Below are positions 55,255 through 64,000 of a stretch of 64,000 bases of DNA, in pieces. The DNA is from Chlorops oryzae (taxonomy: Eukaryota > Arthropoda > Insecta > Diptera > Chloropidae), in the NCBI GenBank assembly GCA_020466095.1, contig CM035806.1, positions 54,813,916 through 54,877,915 on the forward strand, written 5' to 3'. The notes under the pieces are model-generated. The model saw nothing but the letters and a program-made list of their open reading frames with translations, searched no databases and was not told where the DNA came from. The translations under genes and the position numbers were made by a program. The first letter of the stretch is position 1. Each line of letters starts with the position of its first letter.

Positions 55255-55730
55255 CAGTGTTTTTTAAAGTGGGCGATAACGCCACCGTGTGGGCGTTCGA
55301 TACCTAGAAGCGGAGCGTTAAGCGGCCCATAAAAAAATGAGGGACGTTGGCGTGGTTCAGGCGGTCGATCGTGTTTTTTTTTTTTTTAGGTTTTCTTAAT
55401 TCAATAAAATTTGAACCTTCCCAATACTCGATATCGAATAAAAAAAGGCGTGGCAAACTATGACTGTTTTTGAGTAAAATCGAACCTCATATCAACGAAC
55501 TTGTTCAAAATCATCAAATGCATCCATCTCATAAGATTAGTTTTAAAAGTGAAATTGATTGCCCATCTTGATAGCTTCTTTTAATTTGATTAAAATATAT
55601 TCTGTTAATTATGAAGCTGAATTTTAATAACTCTCAATAGTAGAAACTAGGCATAGTTTGGAATTTAAGTTTTAAACACCAGAACCGATAATATAGCACA
55701 CTATTAATTGATAATCTCTGGAGTGGACCA
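55255..55730 (+). mobile_element. hAT-like dispersed repeat, copy 2
   Basis: Starts CAGTGTTTTTTAAAGTGGGC, a typical hAT terminus, and is homologous to the reverse complement of 35505-35995. Relative to that copy it has lost about 95 bp between TTAATT and ATAATCTCTG near its right end. Non-coding. Confidence 0.65.
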
Positions 55731-57240
55731 TCGAGCTTAGATTTTGCGGGTATGTACGATGAAATTGTTTTTGCCTCAATGGCATTTTCCGCTTTTCAAT
55801 TTCAGCAGAAAATGTGAAAATGTGAGAACCGCTATTGCGGATGCTATCAAATATTAAGAAAGCTGGAGTTTCGAGAATATGAAAAGGACCTTTCGGTTGA
55901 TCGTTCGAAAATTATGAAAACTTGAAGATTTTTTCTCTCTCCCAATTATTCAACAAAAATAGCTTAGACTTTCGGCTCCTTTTCAAGAAAGACAGGGAAA
56001 CAAAGGAATATTAAAGTAATTATTTTGTTTGGCTAATCCTTAAATAGTGTTAAATGGTAAAAAAAAAATCGAAATTGCAAATTTGTGACGCCCAAAGGTA
56101 TGCTTACAAATATGTTTATTTAATATTTTAATGCGATTTATTTAAATCGAAATTGAAATTTAAGTGGAATTTTTTCTTTCTCGATTATTTATCGTTTGCT
56201 TCCGAGACCAAAGAGATTTACTCTAATTTCCTTCAACAATTTCCTAAAGGACCGTCGAAGGATTTCGACTAAATGAAATTCACTTCGCATGGAATTTAAA
56301 GGAGCGAAGAAGCGCCCACAAACCTATAGCACTGATGTCAGAATTTTCATTTTCATGGCATTTCAAGTAGCAAACTGTCTGGACGACTAGTGATTTGGGC
56401 CATCGTTCGCTGTTGTGTCTTGCTACGCTCGAGTTCGTTATTCTTTCTGTAATTATTGTTGTTGCTGCCACGACTTGTTGGATGCAGTTGTGTGTCTCTT
56501 CGTGTTGATATGATGACTCGGTTTTAATAATGCAAAATTACTAACACCACCAGAAACGAACCAGCAATTCCATGCCGATCATTCTCCTTTCCGCCTCTTC
56601 ACGGCAAGTGCCACTGTCGCTGGCACATGAAGTGCGTGCCGTTCATGTCTGCCTGCGAGGCATTTAAACTCGTTAAATACAAAATGATGAGAAAAAAAAA
56701 ACATAAAATAAAATAAAATTGTTGAGATGGCAACTCTTGACGGTTTTGCACATGCCGTTGGCAAATGACAACGTTGAAAGCGAATCACGGCTTCCAGTCT
56801 GCCGTGCCGTTCCGTTCATGATGAGTCCAAGGTGTGCAAACGAACAAACGAACAAACGAACGACGAACGAAACACGAAAGCTTATGAGCGAAATTGCTTT
56901 TGGCAACATTTCCGATCGCAAATCATCTATGGATGCGATGGTAATGTTCTTTATCACCCCTTTAAAGGGATTGACGGCGGGCTTCTCTAAGCAGTCTCAA
57001 CTTTTGCTCTAAAATTGTTTCAATTACTTTTCGCATTTTACTCTTTCGTTGTTTTAATGAATAACCGATTAGTTGCGCTCGGCAAAAATGTCCCAAAAAG
57101 AATCAGAAAATCTGAAAAATATTCTACAAATCTTTGACCCATAACCCAACAAACTAATTTGACATGATATTTTTAAAGCTGTTCCATAAAATTTCAAAAA
57201 AAAAAAAAAAAATATAAAAAAAATAAAAAAAAATCGATGC
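55731..57240. other. Gene-free stretch
   Basis: No gene recognised. Contains an ACGAACAAACGAACAAACG run (about 56838-56860) and A-tracts at 57197-57231. Some open frames (56579-57012) lie in less AT-rich sequence but have no domain signature. Confidence 0.35.
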
Positions 57241-57300
57241 TTGGCTGAGCGGGGATTTGAACCCGCCGACCTCGGATTGTGGAGCAATGTCTCTCATTAA
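57241..57300 (-). repeat. tRNA-like cassette
   Basis: Minus strand: CCGAGGTCGGCGGGTTCAAA followed by TCCCCGCTCAGCC, a B-box/T-arm sequence, with an A/T-rich tract on its 3' side. No clear A box. It resembles the cassettes embedded in TIR elements, but no terminal repeats were recognised here. Confidence 0.4.
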
Positions 57301-57452
57301 AAAAAAAATTATTTCTTCTAGTTTTTACGCAGAATCGTCTTAATTTTATTGAAAAGGAATTCCCCCTTAATATTTAGACCGGCCTCTCCTGAAGGGGGAC
57401 CAAACACTTCTAGTGGACTATACTATCCCTCAGATCTTCTTAACACAAGACT

Positions 57453-58332
57453 TTCAGACCGGACCACCAGACTGATCGTGCTCCCAACTCCATGGAGGTA
57501 TTAACGGATGGCTCTGAGCTCTGGGGCAGAGTTGGGGGCGGAGTTTTCTCAGAGGGCTCAACCTCAAATCAGCTTTTGATTGCCTGACCACTGCAGTGTT
57601 TTAAAGGCAGAGGTAGCGGCAATCAACATAGCGACCAATTGGTTTCTGGGTAACACGATTTTCCCAGAAAATCTGTTGATTTACACGGACAGCCAGGCAG
57701 CCATGAAATCCCTCTCAAGTGTGATGGCCACATCCAAGACAATCCACGAGTGCCGTCCATCTCTTCAGGAGATTGCAAAGCAATCCTCGGTGACCCTGAT
57801 GTAGGTACCTGGACACAGGGACATTAAAGAGAACTGTACAGCGGACGACCTTGCGAGAGCCGATATAGAACTAGAAAACATTATAATGGAGCCTGAACTT
57901 GGTGTTCCTATTGCCTCAGTAAAATTTAAGATTAAATCTGATTTCTACAGGCAAGCTCGCCAGGCGTGGGTAGAGGAATATTCTTGCCTAACTTCAAGGT
58001 TGATATTGGTAGACCTAGATCACAAATGGACCACTCAACTCCTTACCCTGGGCCGCGCTGACATAAGGCGCATGGTCTTCATTATCACAGGACACTGTAT
58101 AATTGGCAGACACGCTGAACGCCTTGGCGTTCCCTACAACGACTTCTGTAGAAGTTGCAGATCGGAGGAGGAAGAAGGAACGGTGAGCCACCTTATCTGT
58201 CACTGCTCGGGCCTGGCCAGAAGAAGATTCTGGATACTTCGCTGTCTCTTCTTCCCCTCTCTCACCGAGCTATCATCTGTTCAAATAAAAGACATGGCTC
58301 GCTTCATACATGACTTCAACTGGCTCCAATAA
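57453..58332 (+). pseudogene. Non-LTR retrotransposon 3' end: RNase H and C-terminal zinc motif
   Basis: TDGSELWGRVGGGVFSEGS (57504 onwards) is the first RNase H strand with its catalytic aspartate. After a +1 frameshift near 57575 the next frame reads LPDHCSVLKAEVAAI (catalytic Glu) and IYTDSQAAMKSL (catalytic Asp). A TAG at 57802 interrupts TLM*VPGHRDI, and the frame continues ENCTADDLARA. The C-terminal part ends with CRSCRSEEEEGTVSHLICHC, a Cys-Cys-His-Cys motif typical of I/R1/LOA-clade ORF2, and a natural stop at 58330. The reverse transcriptase domain is missing upstream (5' truncation). One frameshift and one nonsense mutation make it dead. Confidence 0.88.
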
Positions 58333-58421
58333 ATGGGTAACTAGGTAGGCAAGCCTTCCCACGTGGTATTACAACGGGCCCATGTGCGGCCTAAGTGTGT
58401 CGCCTTAAAGGAGGCAGTCAC

Positions 58422-58515
58422 CCTAACCTAATCTAACCTAACCTAACCTAACCTAACCTAACCTAACCTAACCTAACCTAACCTAAACCTAACCTAACCT
58501 AACCTAACCTAACCT
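58422..58515 (+). repeat. (CCTAA)n tail of the retrotransposon
   Basis: About 18 units of CCTAA, with a TCTAA variant and one extra A near 58487, beginning 90 bp after the ORF2 stop. No poly-A tail is present. The unit equals the complement of the ancestral insect telomere repeat TTAGG. Confidence 0.95.
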
Positions 58516-59210
58516 CTTTGGATAAAGAATATACAGCCCTATTCTAAATGAATATTCCCCGGGAGTTTTTTCCCTCGAAATTTTTCGCCGCGAAAAAAGA
58601 AAGCACTCCAAGCGTCATTCGAGGAAAATATGTGTTGACCTTTGCCGGAAAATGTTTGAAATTCTTGCTCTCTGTATATTCCCTTCCCAGTTTTCTTAGA
58701 ATGGCAGAATTTTTTTCAAATCCCCGTGAATATTGCGAATCGGGTTGATAGAGAAATCTTCTAATGCTTTGTTCTCACAATAGAGGTTAATTTTGGCTGA
58801 GGCTGAGGAGTTCGACAACTAAAAAACGCGCAAGGTATATCATCGAGAATTTGTAAATAAAAATGGAATTTGATTTATTAGATATGTTTAAAGAAGCTGA
58901 AAAAGCCAAAGGAATATTGGAAGCAATAATAGAAGAGCATTGCAATGTCTACAGGAACAAAAAAAGATTAATGGAGCTAATGGTGAAAGCGGCATCACAA
59001 AATTTTCCCGACCTGTGATCAAAAATTACATATCCCAAATACTTGCACTCATTTTCTGCACGTGAAAGCTTCCTGCCAGTGTCGTATTAAATTTTTACCC
59101 CGTTTTTGTACACGGTGTTAGCAAATGTAACTGAAAATTGCAAATGCAACTCTGCGCTAACTTCAGAGTTAAATGTTAACCCAGGGTATATTTTCGGGTT
59201 AGATGATTTT
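58516..59210. other. Stretch with one short reading frame
   Basis: AT-rich sequence between the retrotransposon tail and a Helentron-type repeat. Apart from the 51-codon frame at 58863 nothing is recognised. TGTTAGC, GTTAAC and GGGTTA motifs (59117-59200), continuing beyond the Helentron insertion at 59860, suggest that the repeat sits in another unidentified element. Confidence 0.35.
58863..59018 (+). CDS. Short acidic/basic reading frame, unrecognised
   Basis: 51 codons from ATG 58863 to TGA 59018. The peptide (MEFDLLDMFKEAEKAKGILE, then AIIEEHCNVYRNKK and LMELMVKAASQNFPDL) is rich in E, K, L and A, and reads like a helical segment of a real protein rather than translated AT-rich noise. 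No domain is recognised. It may be the N-terminus or an exon of a transposon protein, or chance. Confidence 0.25.
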   Translation: MEFDLLDMFKEAEKAKGILEAIIEEHCNVYRNKKRLMELMVKAASQNFPDL

Positions 59211-59817
59211 TATACCCGACACACTCTGTGTCGAGGGTATATTGCGTTTGTGTGGTTGTGTGTAACACCCAGAACCAGTCGAGATAGACCATACAAAATA
59301 TATATAGAAATGATCAGCGTCACTAGGAGATTCGATCTAGACATGTCCGTCCGTCTGTATGTCCGTCTGTATGTCCGTCTGTCTGTCGTCTGTCTGTTTG
59401 TATACAGTTTTCTTATCGAAGGAGTTGAGCTATCTTGAAATTTGGTATGCGTGCTCACGGGGACATGAGTAAGAACAATTTCGAGAATGGACCCGATCGG
59501 ACCATTTTTAGTGGGACCTCCAGTACTAGGGTCTGTCACAAAAATCTCAAAACTGCCTCAAAATCAGACTTTTTCGAAATATTTCAATGAAACTTAGAAT
59601 TTGCGCGTATATTTAAGCCTCCGATTAGAATTCCGAAAAATTGGAAAAGTGGGCGTGGCAAAGGGGCGGTTTTCATAAAGAAATTAAACAAAAGTCGGTA
59701 TATGGGGCCCCTATGGCCTTAAACAACTCCTGATATTAAAAATTATTTAAAGATGTGTGTCTGTGTCGGGTATTCTATTGTCAGGCTCGCCCGACTATAA
59801 CACCCTTACTTGTTTTT
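59211..59817 (+). mobile_element. DINE-1/Helentron-type repeat, copy 3 (internally deleted)
   Basis: 5' hairpin TATACCCGACACA..., GTCY/GTCTGTAT microsatellite (59346-59400), 3' TGTGTCGGGTAT and palindrome GTCAGGCTCGCCCGAC (one mismatch). At 607 bp it is about 260 bp shorter than copies 2 and 4, lacking the block between the two GGTACCTCCAGTACTAGGG-type repeats. This suggests recombination between these internal repeats. Confidence 0.8.
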
Positions 59818-60553
59818 TATAAGCGTTTTGACATTTGTAACCATGGGTTTCGCCGATAACCCTAACCCAGCCGAATGAGAACATAGCAGTTTTTTTCTTA
59901 TTTAGAGGGTATTTTAGGGTGCTCTCGTCGCACTGTGTAGGAACATTCTTCAAGGGAACGAGTTTCGAGACCTTTGAGAGATTTTTGTTCGATTATTTTC
60001 AACGCATTTTTGTCGTCTTGAGGGAACTCCGTACCTAACTGATGAGAAAAATTAAAATAAAATTCAAATAAACGAACAGATAAATATCAAATCATTGTTG
60101 CTTAACTCTCAAATGACTGACATTAATTTCATTATTTTCGAATCAACAATTGCTTCCGTAAACACTTCGCGAGACCAGTTTTTTTTTTTTAAATATTTTC
60201 AAAGAGATCTCCCAGCAGACATCTCCAGTCGAATAACAATAGAGATGAACACTCAAATGACAATTGAAATCCATATCTTGATAATATTTTAGTCCATTTT
60301 CTGCGTCCAGATCTTGGTCAAAATTTTCTCCCTTCACTCAGAGTGATGGAAGTTGTTTTCGTATCGGAATTCTTTTCATGAGCTTAATTCTTTTTTTCTA
60401 AACCGATTGCACTGCTTTGTTGTGCCATTGCACCGAACGAAATGGCTTCCATTGTTCGCATTTTGTGATACTTTCTTTTCCATTCGCCTTTTTAAATCAG
60501 TTTCGGTCACATTCTATTTATGAGGGCGCTCTGAATTGTGAACTCACTTTCAT
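59818..60553. other. Gene-free stretch between two Helentron-type repeats
   Basis: AT-rich; nothing recognised. Confidence 0.35.
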
Positions 60554-60697
60554 TATACCCGACACACTCTGTGTCGAGGGTATATTGCGTTTGTGTGGTT
60601 GTGTGTAACACCCAGAACCAGTCGATATAGACCATACAAAATATATATAGAAATGATCAGCGTCACCAGGAGATTCGATTTAGACATGTCCGTCCGT

Positions 60698-60729
<32 letters not shown>

Positions 60730-61429
60730 ATACAGTTATCTTATCGAAGGAGTTGAGCTATCTCGACAAAATTTGGTGTGCGTGCTCACGGCGACATGAG
60801 TAAGAACAAGTTCGAGAATGGACCCGATCGGACCATTTTTAGGGGTACCGCCAGTACTAGGGTCTGTTATGAAAATCACAAAAACTGCTCTAAAACCGAA
60901 GTTTTTCAAGATATTTTGATGAAAGTTGATATTTGATCATGTTTAAAGGCTAGTAATATGATTCCCAAAAATTGTAAAAGTGGGCGTGGCAGAAGGGAGT
61001 TTTTCGAATATTGTCTCTTACACCCGAAATTCAAATGGGACTTGAACGAAATTTGGCAGTTATACTTCCTTTGTAGCCATAAACATCCTCTCCAAAAAAA
61101 TTTTTGATAGGTCCATTATTAAGGGTACCTCCAGTACTAGGGTCTGTCACAAAAATCTCAAAATTGCCCCAAAATCGGATTTTTTTGAGATATTCCACTG
61201 AAACTTAGAATTTGAGCGTATATTAAGGCCTACGATTAGAATTCCAAAAAAATTGGAAAAGTGGGCGTGGCAAAAGGGCGGTTTTCATAAAGAAATTCAA
61301 CAAATGTCAGTATATGGGGCCCGTAATTGCCTTAAACACCTCTTGATATTAAAAATTATTTGAACATGTGTGTCTGTGTCGGGTATTCTATTGTCAGGCT
61401 CGCCTGACTATAACACCCTTACTTGTTTT
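60554..61429 (+). mobile_element. DINE-1/Helentron-type repeat, copy 4
   Basis: Full-length: 5' hairpin TATACCCGACACA..., (GTCT)n with seven or more units (60690-60726), two internal GGTACCNCCAGTACTAGGG-type repeats, 3' TGTGTCGGGTAT, perfect palindrome GTCAGGCTCGCCTGAC, and end CACCCTTACTTGTTTT. Same orientation as copies 1-3. Confidence 0.82.
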
Positions 61430-61646
61430 ACTTTGAAATCTTGGATAATTTTTCTGACACAACAAAAGTGCTTTTTCATAATTGAGGAGATATGAATTTT
61501 CAACGTGTAAACTGATGGTTTTTTAAAATATTCCTGATAGAAATTAATCGAAAGAAATGTCTCAAAATGGATATGGGCCAAAATTATTTTTAATGCCTTA
61601 ACTTCTGTCCCTGTCAATGAAATTCAGTTTTTCAGAAGGAGCAAAC
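61430..61646. other. Gene-free spacer
   Basis: AT-rich, nothing recognised. Confidence 0.3.
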
Positions 61647-61874
61647 CAAATTAGTAAAAAATTTATTACCAACAAAATAAAATACTCTAGTCGAATTGAA
61701 AATTCCAGTAACATTGTTGTCTTATCTTGTCTTGTCTTGTCTTGCCAAACAAGACAACAATGTTAATGTAATTTGCGAGTAAACAAGATGGAAGTTTGGT
61801 AATATTCGATTTTTTTCAATTGGACTAGAGCATTTTATTTCGCTATTAATAAATTTTTAGGTAAAATTAATTTG
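61647..61874. mobile_element. Foldback MITE
   Basis: About 60-bp inverted arms: CAAATTAGTAAAAAATTTAT and AAAATACTCTAGTCGAATTG on the left pair with the right arm. An inner inverted repeat (AACATTGTTGTCTT / AAGACAACAATGTT) surrounds a (TTGTC)n run (61723-61744). Nearly the whole 228 bp can fold into one hairpin. No coding frame. Confidence 0.7.
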
Positions 61875-61969
61875 TTATTAATTTGATTTGCTCTTTTACC
61901 AACACTGAATTTCGTTGACACAGACAGAAATTTAGGTATTAAAAAAAATTTTGGCCCATGTATTAATTG

Positions 61970-62005
<36 letters not shown>

Positions 62006-64000
62006 GAAATGGGGATATTTCAATACCAATATGTGACGGCGTCCAAAGAAAGAGACTAAGGGTTGGTCGGACGAACATTTTTTAAAATCAAATTCTGGGG
62101 TAAAATTTTGTTGTGAATCGAATGAGAGTGGTTTCAGACCCCGCCGAAGTCTCATTCATATCGAAAATTTCATTTTTATACATGCAAGTCGAGTTTTTCC
62201 AATTTTTGATTGTTTTTTTTTTTTCTTTCGAATAAACGTTTATTATAATTATTATGACCGTTAGATCCCTTTCATTGGACGCCTTTCACATATGAATTTT
62301 CATATATCAATAATTGTCGATTTGTGCTTCTGCTTTTGAAACTGAATTGACTTTAATCATCCAATTCCGTTCGCGCTGTTCAACACCTTAATCCCTTTGC
62401 ATCTACATACATACATATGTAGGGCTGTTTTGTTGGCGGTTCGGGATGTGTATTTTGTCGGGATTTTATTCAGCGACGAAAACGTACTCCTTTCAATGGC
62501 ACGAATGGCCTAAATTCGATTATTGACAGCAGAAAACGAGAAAAATTGCGCCTCTTCAATTCCATTGAGAGGGAATGATTGACATGTTCAATTCAGATAT
62601 GCACGTTATCGATAATTCAAAACTTTATTGGTTTTTTCATTAAAACAATCGGAGCAACGAACCCGATCGGCCAGTGTGTTGGAATGCCCATTCATTCTTT
62701 TATATTGTCTCAAAATGAGTTCATAGCAAAGTTTGAACGTTTGATTCGGTGTGTGGCAGTATGCGTGTGTGCGTTTCTGGGTGGTGATGATGATGATGAT
62801 GTATGCAGCACGTGTCAATTCGAGTGCCATGACATGATAAGGCATGGTAGAGCTGCTCATTGTTTTGGCATTTCATCACTTTCGCATAGACGTTCTTGAT
62901 GTAATGATGGATTAACAGTTGGGTCCGATCATTGTTTGCGGTCAATCAATAGCCATCGATTGCAAAGTCACGAAGCGAAACATGTTCTAGAATTGCAGTT
63001 GATCGATATACACTGGGTGTGGAGTTAATTTCAATAAAACAACATTATTCTCTTTTTATTATCCATCAATGATGATGGTGCAATAATTGTGCATATTTGA
63101 AAATTGAAAATTTGGTCGAAACTCCGAAGGATAATTACAATATTTTATCCCGAGTACCTTGTTTTTGTTTTTTAAAGAGTCTTTTAATTCCATGCAACGC
63201 CATGCAGCGATGGAATTCGAACACGAAAATTGCTCCTTCTTGAAATTTATTTGTTTTATTTTGAATTATCTCTATCATTGCATCGCAATTGTTACAAATA
63301 ATCGCACAAGTTTTTATTTTTATTTTCTTATCTCCCAGAGTCCTTCTCCCTGCTACTGCTACAGCTCGAACTCCGGCTCCGGCTCCAGCCCCAGCTACAG
63401 CTACAGATGTGTCCAAGAGATTTATTTACTTTTTTCGTATTAAGTTTCCCTTTCGGGATGGGACATTCGAACAGAGAAATTGTGCTCTCGTAAATGGCCA
63501 GCCACTTCATGAAATATTTTATAAGTCAGTCAGTTAGTCCATTGTCAAAAAAATTTATGTCCGAGCAATGAAAAGCTGAGAGTAAATGGTAGCTGAGAAC
63601 TAAATACAAAGATTACTCTCTACTCTCAACTTTCTACTTTCAACTTTCTACTATCTCGACTGTGTGGGAAAAGAGACCGTTCCATATAGTTTGGGTCAAA
63701 TAAATAATTTACGTTGATAAATTTTGTATTTTCGTCAGGGAAACACTTCGAAATAACACTTGAAAAACGTCATCACAACGCATGACCACAGAAAAGTGAT
63801 ATCTCCGTAATGTCAAGGATTTTTATTTAGTAAATTAAGAGAAGGAAAAAAAAAAACAAAGATTTTGGCAAAATAAATACCAAAGAGCACGGGTTTCTAG
63901 CAAGTTTGCTCGTTCGTAGCCATTTTCAACATTTAATTATTTTGGAATGTGTGATGTGAAATCATCCTCAGTTTCTGATTTACCATAATTCTTTCAAATA
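61875..64000. other. Gene-free stretch to the window end
   Basis: Contains an A-tract (61970-62003), T-tract (62213-62224), GATGATGATGATGATG (62784-62801) and a CTCCGGCTCCGGCTCC run (63373-63400). Open frames of 60-106 codons lack domains. No transposon end was recognised. Confidence 0.4.

Noticed and set aside
56579..57012. Overlapping 69-97 codon frames on both strands in less AT-rich sequence
   Set aside because: No domain, splice or start evidence on either strand.
58422..58515. True telomeric array
   Set aside because: Only about 94 bp, directly downstream of a retrotransposon ORF2 end; better explained as its 3' tail.
30273..60799. Recurrent frame beginning MWLCVTPRTSRDRPYK at 30273, 48872, near 59256 and 60593
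   Set aside because: It recurs because the Helentron-type repeat recurs; it ends shortly after the GTCY microsatellite in different ways and shows no sign of coding selection.
1..64000. LTR retrotransposon, endogenous virus or integrated bacterial sequence
   Set aside because: No LTR pair, gag/pol/env motif or bacterial operon structure was seen in any frame.

Overview
This is a eukaryotic nuclear window, almost certainly from a higher fly (Diptera, Schizophora; a tephritid-like genome is my best guess). The base composition is AT-rich. Short runs such as ACATACATATGTATG recur throughout. There are four good copies and one decayed copy of a DINE-1/mini-me-type Helentron repeat with a GTCY microsatellite, plus many pogo/Tigger, hAT, piggyBac and mariner-like miniature elements. 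No prokaryotic gene organisation is present. Host coding sequence is very sparse. I can defend only a probable first coding exon (1567-1776, +), ending in a phase-0 splice donor, and a possible single-exon secreted cysteine-bearing protein (45621-46193, -). The rest reads as intron or intergenic DNA filled with transposons and simple repeats.

Layout. 0-5.8 kb: possible Inr+DPE promoter, leader, first coding exon, and a minisatellite built from splice-donor-like units. 5.85-10.9 kb: a four-level nest of DNA transposons (outer pogo/Tigger-like element, second Tigger with a transposase fragment, TA-flanked MITE, hAT element with a 332-codon frame). The outer element also holds a complete non-autonomous Transib-like element at 9418-10296. 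11-17.5 kb: TIR elements carrying arrays of a private short motif, including a piggyBac-like element with another element inside it. 20.2-21.1, 26.0-26.9 and 41.9-42.7 kb: long polypyrimidine or polypurine tracts. 23.6-25.2 kb: a hAT-type MITE, then a three-level nest. 28.6-31 kb: a piggyBac-like element split by a hAT MITE, then a Helentron-type repeat. 33.6-34.75 kb: a 12-bp satellite. 35.5-40.4 kb: further TIR elements, several with tRNA-like cassettes. 45-53.2 kb: the candidate secreted protein gene among mariner-like, Helentron-type and nested TIR elements. 55.2-61.9 kb: a hAT-like repeat, the 3' end of an RNase H-bearing non-LTR retrotransposon with a (CCTAA)n tail, two more Helentron-type repeats and a foldback element.

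The most striking observation is the Transib-like element. Both ends start with the heptamer CACAGTG. The left end has a 23-bp spacer then ACAAAAATA; the right end, read inwards, has a 12-bp spacer then ACAAAAAGG. It is flanked by a 5-bp direct repeat, CATCG. This is the layout of a V(D)J 12/23 recombination-signal pair, in an insect transposon of the family from which RAG1 is thought to descend. A second theme is that at least ten unrelated-looking TIR elements share one plan: short termini and an interior packed with one private 5-9 bp motif in both orientations. Several of them also carry tRNA-like pol III cassettes. All family assignments come from reading termini, target duplications and protein motifs by eye; no database search was possible.
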